Shown here: positions 51,510 through 62,668 of the stretch, piece by piece | Numbering within the stretch: the stretch's first letter is position 1 | How the letters are laid out: each line of letters begins with the position of its first letter | Assembly: GCA_946902875.1 (NCBI GenBank) | Contig: OX336342.1 | Coordinates: 10,223,523 to 10,287,522, forward strand | Direction of reading: 5' to 3' | Length of the DNA: 64,000 nucleotides | Origin: Nematopogon swammerdamellus | Taxonomy: Eukaryota; Arthropoda; Insecta; Lepidoptera; Adelidae | Position numbers and translations under genes: made by a program | Notes under the pieces: model-generated | The model's input: only the letters and a program-made list of their open reading frames with translations | Told to the model about the DNA's origin: nothing | Database searches by the model: none

Positions 51510-51713
51510 GTTTTATTTTTATAGAAAGCGCGACATGTGGTACCGAGCCACCCATAAGGTGTCTAATGACGCCCATGGACATTCGGTCGTACGCGGGGGT
51601 TGCGTATGCAGTGCCGGCCTGAAAGGTGCCTATTCACGCCTTTTGAAGGCCTCGAGATCGAGACTATACTTGGGGGGAAATATGTGGGCAGGAAGAGCGT
51701 TCCAGAGTTTACC
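51510..51713 (-). mobile_element. LINE 3' end fragment, copy 3, fused to a SINE
   Basis: Matches copies at 37463 and 39201 (CCACCCATAAGG, CATGGACATTCGGTCG, GTTCCAGAGTTTACC). At GTTTACC it runs straight into the SINE 5' module (ACCGTGTGGGG), sharing ACC at the joint. Confidence 0.75.
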
Positions 51714-53240
51714 GTGTGGGGCCGGTAGTTTAAAAGAATATCCCCACTGCATCTCTGCCCGTGTATGTCGTAAAAGGCGACTAAGGGATATGAACCCTTC
51801 TTATATTACTAGGTACTGATGTCTAATTACTAGGTGGTAGGATTTAACCCGCCCGGGGTTACCACCGCACTGAATGAAAGGTCAGTCGAAACGGCTATGT
51901 GAATAGTTTGTGTTTTCCGTCTAGTTCAGTGTAGCCGGCACGACCGAAGGGAAGCACTGACGTGGCACCAAGTTCACCCGGTGTTATGGGCTGACATCAC
52001 GGATGTTGTAGGTGATGTTAGTCTAGTCAAGTTTTCTGAAAATCGAATTTTTAGAAGCAAATCATATTACTTTTTGGTAAACGGTGTTTTCTTACTAATG
52101 CGACCCCGCTGAATCCAAAAATGCTGTTTGCTCTCACCCCCCTCTCCCCCCCCATTTCCCCTCCGAAGTGTCCCTCGCCGTAGTTTTTTTTTATTTTACA
52201 GAAAAACGGTTACAGATAGGAGTAAATTTTCAAAGAAGAACTTAATTTACATTAAGTTTCCTAAACATAAGTGATAAAATTATATCGATATGATAAGTAG
52301 TTTTTGAGATACAGCCTTAGACATTCGATGAACAAGTTAAAAAATATATTTTTTTATATTTCTTCTCAATTTGTAGGAAAGTGACAGCAGTTATGAGAAA
52401 ATGATCTACAGACGTTTTATAGCTTATTTATGCATTTATCATGCAAATTACATCTAATTCATATTCATGTGAACAATGGTTCTCGAACCACAGTTTACCG
52501 CGTGGAGGTATTCCCGCGCGCATCGTACATTCTCCCTAGAATCATGGATCATCCATCACTAGAAGCATGGAATATTACTTTTGAGCAAAAGATCATTTCC
52601 CCTTATATTGACCATGCTGAATCCGAATATGCCGGTTGCGTGAGCGACATACCGACCGGAAGTGAGATATTCAAGGTGGCGGCCAATATGGTGCTGAAAT
52701 CGTACGCGTTCAAAATAGTTCGAGAACCATTGTTCACATGAATATGAATTAGATGTCATTTTCAAGATAAATTCATAAGCTATAAAACGTCTGTAGATAA
52801 TTTTCTCATAACTGCTGTCACTTTCCTACAGATTGAGATGAAATATAAAAAATATATATTTTTTAACTTGTTCATCGAATGTCTAAGGCTGTATCTCAAA
52901 AACTACTTGTCGAATCGATATAAGTTTAGCACTTCTGTTCAGGAAATTTTATGTTGATTAGGTTCTTCTTTAAAAGTTTGCTCCTATCTGTAACCGTTTT
53001 TCTGTAAAATAAAAAAATCTACGGCGAGGGACACTTCGGCGGGGAAATGGGGGGGGGGGGGGGGGGAGGGCAAACGGCATTTTTGGATTCAGCGGGGTCG
53101 AATTAGTAAGAAAACACCGTTTACCAAAAAGTTATATGATTTGCTTCTAAAACTCATAACGGGAAACCTTTTTAAAAATTTTGCCTAGTCTATGCCCAAC
53201 CGACAGCCAACCGTGTCAGTTTCCATAAAAATAAAAAAAT
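51711..53240 (+). mobile_element. SINE split by a foldback element
   Basis: Module and body run 51711-52018, up to GTAGGTGATGT; the last part resumes at 53205 (GCCAACCGTGTCAGTTTCCA) and ends in an A-rich tail. The two parts together make one ordinary copy lacking the tRNA/5S segment. Confidence 0.85.
52019..53204. mobile_element. Foldback element with about 470-bp arms
   Basis: Arms 52019-52488 and 52719-53204 are inverted copies: GAAGCAAATCATATTACTTT, GGTAAACGGTGTTTTCTTAC, GGCGAGGGACACTTC, ATTCATATTCATGTGAACAA. They are close but not identical. The arms contain a C-run/G-run pair (about 52135-52155 and 53048-53066). The 230-bp centre is unique. It has a 103-codon frame (52430-52741) that spans arm and centre and shows no known family. 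Confidence 0.9.
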
Positions 53241-53264
53241 TAAAATTGCCAGTTAAGTATGTGG

Positions 53265-53470
53265 AGGAAAGATCTGCAGAACCGATTGGTATTCATCCAC
53301 GGTAAGCCCAGCGTATAGGGATGCAAGCCCAGTGCGCGTTGTGCGGGGGTAGAAATGGACGGCGCGGCTGCGGCCGAGCATTCTCTATGGAATAAACGAT
53401 AGAACACAGGGCGGCGACATCCCTACGAAGTTTCAGGGGTTCTAGAACGCTGCCGCATTACACCTTGTTT
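53265..53470 (+). repeat. Dispersed repeat copy
   Basis: Same family as about 2630-2850: GGAAAGATCTGCAGA, CATCCACGGTAAGC, GGCGACATCCCTACGAAG, GGTTCTAGA. Confidence 0.6.
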
Positions 53471-54007
53471 CAAATAGTCCTCTTGTTGCTTGCTAACAAT
53501 GTTTGTTTGGTTGCATAGTTACGACGCGGTCACCTAAGAATACCTACGATTATTTACCGAGTATAAAAAATATGTGTCGCGGTCGGCGGTAGCGACCCAA
53601 ATATTGACCCACTCGTGCATGGAGAATGTTAGAAGAGATAAGATCGCACGTTTGTGTCCAGTCAGGCGCCTCGCTGCGACGACGACGGAGGGGCGGGCGG
53701 GGGCGCGTGACGCGCGAGTCGCGAGAGGTAGTCGCGGGACAGAGGGTGGATTTACTTAGATGCACGGGACAGAACAGAGAAGGGTATTCGTTCGGGAAAT
53801 AGGTCACGGCACGAAGCGGCCGCGATCGATTGTCGGCAGACACTTGTGCCGGTTCACAGGATACACGTGACGAGGGCTCGCGGGCCCGCCTACCTTGCGC
53901 CAACGACGCCATACTATATATCTACCACTAATGATGGAAATCTGTGGCCCAACCAAGAGTAGTGGGACGATGAGTTTACGAGTTCTGTCAAAGATGAACA
54001 AAATTTC
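53471..54007. other. No recognised gene; GC-rich patch
   Basis: 53660-53760 is GC-rich (ACGACGACGGAGGGGCGG). Nothing else recognised. Confidence 0.4.
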
Positions 54008-54320
54008 ACCGTGTAGCGCTGGTACTGGAAAAGAATAGTTCCACTGTATCTCTCCCTGTACAGGTCGTCATAAGTAACAGACGCCGTGCTAAAGGGCGAC
54101 AGGGTAGCCACCTGTCACCTCGGCGCGGTCCTTTCACCGAGTCATGCAGCCTTTCTTGTTGCCGAGCTTTTTGCTTGATAGTTATCTTGTCCTAATACTT
54201 GCTAAACGTGGTGGTCGGTGTTGTGCTGTAATTTATCAGAGTTCTTGCAGCACAACACTGATTGATTACTCTGCTTACCCCGATTGTCGGGATACAGCGT
54301 GTGGTATGTATGTATGTAGA
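54008..54320 (+). mobile_element. RTE-tailed SINE, copy 2
   Basis: A diverged 5' module (ACCGTGTAGCGCTGGTACT, GAATAGTTCCACTGTATCTC), then AAAGGGCGACAGGGTAGCCA and GTCGGTGTTGTGCTGTAATT as in 32721-32990, ending in GTATGTATGTATG. Confidence 0.8.
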
Positions 54321-54354
54321 TAAAAACTAAATTGTGAAAAACATGGTCTTTTTT

Positions 54355-54412
54355 TAACCGACTTAAAAAAACCGACCAAGTGCGGGTCGAACTCGCGCAC
54401 CGAGGGTTCCGT
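54355..54412 (+). repeat. Common lepidopteran repeat word
   Basis: CCGACCAAGTGCGGGTCGAA and CTCGCGCACCGAGGGTTCCG; relatives near 18799, 41520 and (antisense) 60340-60375. Element type not determined. Confidence 0.6.
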
Positions 54413-54619
54413 ATCGCCATGTCATGGTCAGCGCCACTCACGCCATCTATGGCGTGTTTATGAAATGCTTCATATTGGTTAAAATTAATTATTAGTTAAA
54501 TTCAAAAATGTTTTTTTTATTAGTTAAAATGCTTTATAGTATTTTCGGTAGATGGCGCACACACTTTTTAGTTTCTTCTATGGGAAACCTCGTGAATTTG
54601 TTACTTTTTCTTATTTTTA

Positions 54620-55925
54620 TTATTTGTTGTTATTTCGGCAATAATAAGCCGGTGCAACAGGTCTGCAACCACCCAACCACCACCGCCCCTCAGCATTTCG
54701 ACCGACACTATCATATCCCCACAGAGCATCAAATACCTACCGCGCGCGCCCCCTACTAGAGGCGCCCTAAGCGATAATATTTGAAACCCAAAAACTACAC
54801 GCAGTGCTGCTAGCGCTTCGTATGTGTGTGCGTGTGCTAGTATCGACACTACACACAAAGAGGAGCAAGTTAGGCACACGCACAAAACAATTATTTGTTT
54901 GTACACACACACATTATGTAAGTCATAGGCCACGCCCACAGGCTTCAACGGCGTTGTAGCGAAATCGCGCTCAGGGCGCCTCTAGGAGGGGCGGGCGCGC
55001 GCATTTAATCGCATTTGATGCTCTGTGCATATCCCGCTGCTTTACCTAATTTCATGCCTTTCAATGTTTTCTGAATCTCATCCACACTAATCTCGCTATC
55101 ATCATCCATACTAGGCGTGTCGCATTAAGTAATCTGTGGTGTCGCTCACAGCTCCAGCTGCAGGCTGTGTCTCCACACCTTCATTCATTCTCTTTGCGAC
55201 GCCACATACCTCAGTAGTGGTTTTCATTTTCTCCCATACATATTCAATTTCATACTCAACGTTTTTACCCAAATCTTCACTAAATTTTTTGTGATATTCA
55301 CCTTCAACATCCGTATTCTGTAATCTTTCTACTTTTATTCTTTCTAGCGCCGTTGTTTCCACGTGATTTCGGTGTCGCCAACGCTTGAACATACCCCTGA
55401 TTCGGCATACCACCAGGAAGTGGTCTGTTCCAACATTGGCTTCACGATGAACCCTTGTGTCTACAACATTGCCTCTTAATATTTCGTCAACTATCACAAA
55501 ATCTATCATACTTCTTTCTTCCTGTCTCTGCCAAGTATACATATGAATCTTTTTGTGGTCAAACATAGTGTTTGTCACAAAAAGATTATTTTCCAGGCAC
55601 ACCTCGAGCAAACTAACACCATTCTCGTTTTTTCTTTCGTCACCAAACTTTGCAAGTACAGACTCATATCCATCCCTTTTGACGCCAACCCATCCATTAA
55701 AGTTTCCCATCATTAACACTCTCTCATTTCCCTCACGTGCATTAAGTATTTCTCTCACACTCTCCCAGAACTCCTCGCGGTCCTTGATGGGCTTGGACAT
55801 GTCCGGGGCATACACCACCAAGACGTACAAGCGGACCAAACCCACCTTCAGCCGGACCCATAGGAGTCTTGGGCTCGCACACTCGTAATCTATCATGCAT
55901 TGAGCCATTCGGTCAGAGAGGACAA
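54620..55925 (-). pseudogene. RTE LINE: endonuclease and start of reverse transcriptase, split by a MITE
   Basis: The minus-strand frame 55908-55111 (265 codons) is an RTE endonuclease: LYVLVVYAPDM, REEFWESVREIL, VLMMGNFNGWVG, MIDFVIV and GTDHFLVVCRIRG. GNFN stands where the family has the catalytic GDFN, so activity is doubtful. Downstream the linker continues (DEIQKTLKGMKLGKAAGY) to 55028, where a MITE (54720-55027) interrupts. After it the polymerase resumes as VEMLRGGGGWVVADLLHRL and is lost near 54620. Confidence 0.88.
54720..55027. mobile_element. hAT-like MITE (CACAGAGCAT family), copy 3, inside the RTE
   Basis: 308 bp, in the opposite orientation to copy 1. A perfect 8-base duplication CATATCCC lies at 54712-54719 and 55028-55035, within the RTE codons for the GKAAG motif region. 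Confidence 0.93.
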
Positions 55926-57011
55926 CTCCTACACAAATACATTATGTAGTAGCAAAAGAATTAATCGTGGGAATGTAAATATAATTCAAGGAATATAACT
56001 ATAACATACTTACTACATATAAGTACCTAGGTACTTACTAGTTAATTGAAAACTATTCGCGAGATTTTTAAATGTTAACTGATAGCAATGTCACGTTTAT
56101 TAAGGTAAATAAAATATAAATGTACAATCTAAAGATCGAATCCGTGACAATTTCAAATATCTGCCACCAGGCAAATGGCCAAAACCGAAGTCATTCATAA
56201 AACGGAAGCCGCAGATAAGCGGCCGAACCGAACTTGCTGATATAAAGCAGACAACATTTCTGTATTTTATTTCTAAATCTAAATAAAAATAGATTGAAAG
56301 GTGCATTTCGTGGTTTGGTGAAAAACTCCGAAGTCTGATGTTGGTACAGTAAATGGATCGGTAGTTATTTAAGTATACAGCGTGTTTAAAGACGCACTGT
56401 TGACTTTCACAATCACGTTTCCCAGCCATCCTCATTGGTGTTCATGTTTATACTATTCATATTGATATATAATTTTCTATGTATATTTTGTGTGCACTTC
56501 TTACGTAGTTACTTACATAACTACGCTATGTGCTGTCTGTCATACATAGGTAACATCGAATTCCACTCATTATCTACCTGAATGACTGAAACTGTAATCA
56601 GAGCCACTGCACCTGAAAAATGGCACCGCCGCCGTACAAAACTGTCATCAGATTGATGCCTGCTTGCATCTTCTATTCAGGCGTAAGTCGGCCGGAGAGT
56701 TGGGAAGAAAGTGTAGCGACGAGAAGGAACCCCACGACAACCGCGTGCGTTGCGGCTATAGTGGCTAGCGTAACGTGCGGCCAGTGACGTGGCTGGCTAG
56801 TGGCTAGTGGCCCACTTAAAACTTCGCGAAGGCGCCGCGGCTCGCTGACGAGTTGGCAAGTCGCCCGCGAACAGCTGTCGCCACTATTCATAGGGCGACC
56901 GCCTCAAGCCGATACCGACACACTATAATTACCACTAGCATATTTTACGCATCATATTAAAATACAAATGTTTGTTTTGAATCATAAACGCCAAGTCGAA
57001 AGACATCTTAA
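55926..57011. other. No recognised gene
   Basis: AT-rich to about 56650, then more GC-rich to 56900. Minus-strand frames here (56100-56435, 56673-56891) show no known family. Confidence 0.4.
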
Positions 57012-57291
57012 AGTCGTATAGTTCCAGAACCCGCCAACTCCGTTTCGGACGATTTTACAGTAAGACGAAAAAACTACACCTCGATAAATAGCCGCCCATA
57101 CAAACTACAAGGTAGGTAGATGGAAATAATGTTAATTTTTCTTTGCGATTCACTCTGGATTGGACCGTGTTAGGAACATAACTAATGTCTTTACAGATAA
57201 GATAAGTGACCAATTTAATACTTTATTCGAAACAGTTTATAACCACTTTTTTTAGAGAAATGGATTTGGCGGGTTCTGGAACTATACGACT
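57012..57291. mobile_element. MITE with 25-bp TIRs next to the mariner-like transposon
   Basis: AGTCGTATAGTTCCAGAACC plus CGCCA at the left and its exact complement at the right, 280 bp apart. Its right end is 6 bases from the TA of the transposon at 57300. Confidence 0.8.
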
Positions 57292-57299
57292 CTAATATA

Positions 57300-59814
57300 C
57301 AGGGTGTCCCAAAAGTCAACGTCATCCCTTGGAGGGCTGATAGGCCAGCTCAGGACTGACCAGAATATCACAATATGACCTTAATAAAAAATCGTTAGTT
57401 TTAGAGATATTTTGACTTTTATTAATTTTGTCAAAATCGACACCCTAGATCAGTTTTTCGAGTGCCACAGGTACAAAATTCCATATTCTAAGATTCTATT
57501 TTTTGTTACGCAACCCTGTATAGCAATGCTATTGATCACAGTTCAAAAAAGAAAAAAAAATTATCGTGCTATACCCCTAAAAATTTTTTTTTTGTCTGAT
57601 TCATAGTAATTTATTTTTTAATAGTCAATTTCGACCCTTCATACTGTAAAAAAAATTTACCAAGTTAAACTGGCAATTTATTTAAAAAAATTGCTCGTTT
57701 AGTGTGGTCTTCAAAATGGAATAACATTTGCTATATTTTGTTTTAGAAAAAAATATATTGCCATTTTAGTGCAAAAGGAGCTTGTTGTAAATGTATTTCA
57801 GTAATTAGTAATTTGAATAAAAACACTTGTTAAATTTAAGCGACCGGTATTTATTTAAAACTAAACAAAACACAAATAAACATCAAATAGTGTGTTCAAA
57901 TTGCCTTCCACCAAGTCGAATGCAAGAACGACATCTTTTTAAGAAAGATCTTTTTATTAGTCTTGCACTTCCTGCCACATTTATTTGTTGTGCTGCTTCA
58001 TTAATGCGGTGCTTCAATTCATTTACGTTATTTATAGGTTTTGCATAGACCTTCTCCTTTAGGTGACCCCAGTAATAAAAATCAAGGGGATTTAAATCCG
58101 GGGACCGGGGAGGCCACAAAATGGGACCAAGACGGCCGATCCATCTCTCTTGATAAGCTTGATCCAGATAATTTCTCACTCCTCGTGCATAATGAGCTGG
58201 GCAGCCATCATTTTGAAACCACATTGCCCTGCGTGTGGCCAAAGGCACATCCTCCAACAGATTTGGCAGTTGATTTTCTAAAAAATCAAGATAAATTTCC
58301 CAGTTTAGATTTTCAGGTAATTCAAAGGGGCCAATTACTTGGCCGTTGAAGATGCCAGTCCACAGATTAACTTTAAAGCGATACTGTGATCTTTCTTCTC
58401 GCATTGAATGTGGGTTTCCAAGTGCATAACTATGTAGATTGTGCATGTTCATGAAGCCATCTTTTTTGAATGTGCTTTCATCTGTCCATAAAATTTTATC
58501 TAAGAAATCTGGTTCTTCTCTATGTTTCTGCAGCATTGTTCGGCAAAACTGGACACGTTGTGCGTAGTCACGAGGAAGCAATGCTTGCACACGTTGCACA
58601 TGATATGGGTGGTATTGATACCGTCGCGTAATTCTATTTACAGTAGATTTCGATATCCCTGTATGGCTTTCAATTGCTCGCGCCGATGTAGTCGGATCAT
58701 TTTCAATTTCTTGTAAAACGTGCTCATCGTAATCCATACGTGGTCTTCCAATTCTAGCGCGATTGTGAGGCATTCTGCCTTCTCCATATGCCAGGTGGAC
58801 ATTTATGAACACGCGATGATCAGGATATCTCAAGGCATTCGGGTATCTTTCGCGATACAGGTTAGCTGCAGCAACACCATTGCCCCTGCATTCGCCATAA
58901 ATGTAATGCATGTTAGCGTATTCCTGAGCAGTATACTGATACGGCATCGCGAGTAGTAACACGCGTATCAAAAGCGTAACAAAAACACAGAGACCACAAA
59001 AAGGCCAGGTCAGTACGTTATTATCTCCAATACAAGAAGTTCAAATCACTAGACATCAAGTAGGCAACACACAAGTCCAGATAGCGCACACTACAGAACG
59101 TGACGAAACGATGCACACGAAAATTGCATTTAAAGAAGTAGCGTAACATACTGCTAAATTACGGCGTCACTACCTTTCTCACTCTTACTCATGTCACTAT
59201 CTCACTGTAAAGTTAAACGACGTTACTCTAATTCTAAATTCAAACTACAAAATTAAGCCGAATTTAGCAAAATTGTTTAAAAGTGATAGCCGGGTTCATT
59301 CGAATTACTAATATCTGAAATACATTTACAACAAGCTCCTTTTGCATTAAAATGGCAATATCTTTTTTTCTAAAACAAAATATAGCAAACGTTATACCAT
59401 TTTGAAGACCACACTAAATGAGCAATTTTTTTAAATAACTTGCCAGGTTAACGTGGTAAATTTTTTTTACAGTATGAAGGGTCGAAATTGACTATTAAAA
59501 AATAAATTACTATGAATCAGACAAAAAAAAAATTTTAGGGGTATAGCACGATATTTTTTTTTCTTTTTTGAACTGTGATCAATAGCATTGCTATACAGGG
59601 TTGCGTAACAAAAAATAGAATCTTAGAATATGGAATTTTGTACCTGTGGCACTCGAAAAACTGATCTAGGGTGTCGATTTTAACGAAATAAATAAAAGTC
59701 CAAATATCTCGAAAACTAACGATTTTTTATTAAGGTCATATTGTGATATTCTGGTCAGTCCTGAGCTGGCCTATCAGCCCTCCAAGGGATGACGTTGACT
59801 TTCGGGACACCCTG
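57300..59814 (-). mobile_element. Mariner-like (IS630/Tc1 superfamily) DNA transposon with about 515-bp TIRs
   Basis: 2515 bp bracketed by TA (57298-57299 and 59815-59816). The ends begin CAGGGTGTCCC. The inverted arms extend inward to about 57815 and 59300 with only scattered differences, far longer than the short TIRs usual in mariners. Landmarks found inverted on both sides include GGCCTATCAGCCCTCCAAGG and ATAGCATTGCTATACAGGGT. The central part encodes one open transposase on the minus strand. Confidence 0.93.
57883..58971 (-). CDS. Mariner-like transposase, intact, DD41D
   Basis: Open 362-codon frame; the likely start is the methionine of MPYQYTAQEYANMHYIYGE (about 58947), giving about 354 residues. 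It has an N-terminal helix-turn-helix of the DUF4817 type (EYANMHYIYGECRGNGVAAA, NLYRERYPN), a second HTH (ARAIESHTGISKSTVNRI), then a DDE_3-type core. The catalytic acids are in ILWTDEST, FQNDGCPAHY and SPDLNPLDFYYWGHLK. There are 41 residues between the second and third, so DD41D, and the third acid is D as in mariner. The C-terminus has a helical, basic tail. No stops or frameshifts, and the TIRs are present, so mobility is possible but untested. Confidence 0.93.
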   Translation of the reverse strand: MIRVLLLAMPYQYTAQEYANMHYIYGECRGNGVAAANLYRERYPNALRYPDHRVFINVHLAYGEGRMPHNRARIGRPRMDYDEHVLQEIENDPTTSARAIESHTGISKSTVNRITRRYQYHPYHVQRVQALLPRDYAQRVQFCRTMLQKHREEPDFLDKILWTDESTFKKDGFMNMHNLHSYALGNPHSMREERSQYRFKVNLWTGIFNGQVIGPFELPENLNWEIYLDFLENQLPNLLEDVPLATRRAMWFQNDGCPAHYARGVRNYLDQAYQERWIGRLGPILWPPRSPDLNPLDFYYWGHLKEKVYAKPINNVNELKHRINEAAQQINVAGSARLIKRSFLKRCRSCIRLGGRQFEHTI

Positions 59815-59902
59815 TATACGAGAGCCTATATCGGGCTAGATAATCGTGAAGAATTTCTATGCCACATTGCGAAATCGTTTTTACTAAATACTTTTTTTAT
59901 AA

Positions 59903-59972
59903 TTTTTTTTTATTGAAAGCTCGACATGTGTAACGACACCCATGGACATTCGGTCGTATGCGGGGGTATTAT
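59903..59972 (-). mobile_element. LINE 3' end fragment, copy 4
   Basis: Very short: T-rich start, AAAGCTCGACATGTG, then ACGACACCCATGGACATTCG, matching copies 1-3 with an internal deletion. Confidence 0.6.
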
Positions 59973-60500
59973 CATAAAAGTGTATGTGCAGTGCATGTAC
60001 CTATGTCTTCCGTAAGCACTACGAGCACATAGTCTCGAAGGCATGGGTATATGTACAATGTTAGGGTTCTTTATTTATATACGTCCGTGCAAGCCATTCT
60101 TCAGCCCCGCGACACTGATATGACTTTATTTCGCATACTACGTCCGCCGTGTGTTGGAGTTTGCATGCCAAATATGATCACCGTCATATCTAACTGTCAG
60201 TACCTACCTAAATGTTTTTTTAACGATAATTGCTAAGTAGCCGGTTGTTCACAGAATGTGTGATTATGGCGGATATAACGAAACAGTTAGGAAAAGTAAA
60301 AACGAGAAAGGTTTTTCAACGTTTTTTTATGGTGTAGAAACCTCGGTGCGCGAGTCCGACTTGCACTTGGCCGGTTTTTTATTTTATACATTGTACATTA
60401 ATGAATACATTTGTGACCACGCTAAGTATAGCTAACTTGTTGTAGTTATCTAATCTACCTACCCAAAAACAATTACCTATATAGGTATATGTACGTACTT
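59973..60500. other. No recognised gene
   Basis: An antisense copy of the common lepidopteran word lies at about 60340-60375 (CTCGGTGCGCGAGTCCGACT). Confidence 0.4.
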
Positions 60501-60504
60501 ATTT

Positions 60505-60913
60505 GGGTGGATCAACTTTTTCTTGTAACGTAAAAACCAGCTGCAAAGTCAAATTAATTTTTTTTTAAATGCAATTTATTAATTAGTCGAAAATAAATAA
60601 GTATAAAATAATTAGGTTTATAAACAATTAAAAAAAAAGTAGAGAACTATTCAAAATAAATAATTACCCAAATTTTTAGGGGTGACCCAGGGGACAATTT
60701 TGTCCCCAGTTTTGTATGGAAAAGAGGGGTTGTTCTCAGGGTAACCAATATTTAAAAAAAAATTACTCAAAATTCTTTGTAATTACAGCTTCTTTCTTAT
60801 TGATCAATTACTTATCTGAGAGTTGCTGCAACTAACAAAATAAGATGAATTTATCAAGGTATAATATTCTTTTTTCAGACAGATACCAAAAACAAGAAAA
60901 AGTTGATCCACCC
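60505..60913. mobile_element. MITE with 20-bp TIRs
   Basis: GGGTGGATCAACTTTTTCTT at the left, its complement at the right, ATTT on both sides as a possible target duplication. 409 bp, AT-rich inside. Confidence 0.75.
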
Positions 60914-61027
60914 ATTTACCAAAATACTTGGCGTCCCTCCCCTTAGCGGACGACCCTCGATAGGCTTTTACATGATTATGTGATATTAAATTCCTTTTTT
61001 TTTAGTTTACCTACTTGTAAATGACGC

Positions 61028-61933
61028 AGCATATCGATGGCTTAATCTGCAAATCGGACAACTCCATTTTTGGGGGGTATGGACATTTTGATGTCGTTTT
61101 ATTGGTCTAAATCAATACTAATAATAAATCTGTAAGAGTTGGTCATGGAGTAAGTTGCTTTGTTTTTAGAGATATTGGGTTTGTAGACTCTGTGTATGAT
61201 ACTAAATCAAAATTTACGATTTTTAGAAATCATTTCTGTATGTATGTATGTTCCACCATAACTCTTAAACCGATCATCTGAATTCGATGAAACTTCGTAC
61301 AAACACATTTACCTACACGGGACACAGGATAGGCTAAATAAAATTTACTTCTGGTTACGCTAAAATGTAGCTCTCATACAAACCGAATTGTTCTGCGCGC
61401 CGAAATAAAGGTACGGTAGCGGGCATACTTACTTTCTTCTATTTAAATACGAATTTCACACGAGCGAAGCCGCGGGCAAAAGCTAGTATTATCTATATTC
61501 TTGCAAAGCTATCAACTCCGAAAATCCTAACTTTCAGAAAATACAGACCGCACAAATATATTGCAACTCCATCCCATATTGGTTGCAACACCGAAATTGT
61601 GACAACTCCGCTGTTGGTGACAGAGCTGTGCGTTTGTATAGCATAGAAAAATATTCTTAAAAATTCTAATATTACTTTGTTGTGTGTGCATTGAGTACTC
61701 GGTAAGTAGATCTATCACTAAAAGTATTATTTTTGACTGTGCTTGCGATTGTAAGCAATATAACCTTCACATAATTTGGTATTGGAGTTGGACGATTTTC
61801 CGAAAGTGTAAAATGGTGAATTTGAATTTCATCTGGGAGTTGTCTCATTTTTCATCAATCAGTTTTTTCGCTCTCCTGTAAAATTACCCAAAAGTGAGTG
61901 GTCCGATTTGCAGATTAAGCCATCGATATGCAG
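61028..61933. mobile_element. About 900-bp TIR element
   Basis: GCATATCGATGGCTTAATCT plus GCAAATCGGA at the left and its complement at the right (61900-61933). It contains the end of another common repeat (GAATTTCACACGAGCGAAGC, then AAAAGCTAGTA) at about 61450-61490, so it is itself composite. No transposase. Confidence 0.75.
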
Positions 61934-62659
61934 TTATGCTTCACCTTAAAAAAATCAGTTATAGTTAGGTCGTTCGTTCTAACCTGAGGCGTACAAATAC
62001 ATTCACGCATGACGGTGAGCATAAAATTCTTATGCGCATGTCAAGCATTTGTATTAGAGAAATGCATGTGTGTGCGGCCTCAGGTTAGTTAGGCCGTCCA
62101 TGCTATACTTTCTGAAATTGCTTTAATTCAGCTTTACGTATATTCCGTCGACCTTAGTTTATCTGAGTATGTGTGACAGATTTTTTTTTGCTAGTCAATC
62201 TATGAACATGTATCAAGAGGTACCACCAATTGACCCAATGATATCATCGGATATGTTTGAACGTAAGTGCGCAACATGTACATTTTGCAAAAACTGTGAA
62301 AAACACACAAATAATAATCTAAGATAAACAGAATGTTTACCGACTTTACGAAGAAATAAGTATTTGAAACTTAAGAGATGGAAATTTGGCAGTAAGAAAT
62401 TGATTTTGTTTACAGGCCGATTGTTTGCATGAATCATTGCCAACAAGTAAGCTAGACGAGATGCCAATAACCTCATACGAATTTGTTTGCCACGTGGTAA
62501 AGTTTGACGAACGTTGGGCATTGGCATTTCCCACTAGGCACTGCGACTGCGAGTCTTGGCTTGGCAGACTTTTTTCTTTCACATATGTAAAGTTTGTATT
62601 TTGTAGCTTATTCCCTTTTGCCTTTCATCCATCAATATAAATCGGCATTTGGAGGTTTT
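61934..62659. other. No recognised gene
   Basis: Two exon-like pieces (about 62201-62261 and 62416-62585) have plausible splice signals but their phases clash. Confidence 0.35.
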
Positions 62660-62668
62660 CAGGGCTGG

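Noticed and set aside
52430..52741. 103-codon frame in the foldback element
   Set aside because: It spans arm and centre, and the arm part has an inverted copy; no domain recognised.
54718..54948. Minus-strand 115-codon frame continuing from MITE to RTE
   Set aside because: It is a chance read-through of the MITE into the RTE polymerase remnant.
62201..62590. Two exon-like pieces with GTAAGT donor and TTTACAG acceptor
   Set aside because: Joining them at these sites gives an immediate stop; no family recognised.
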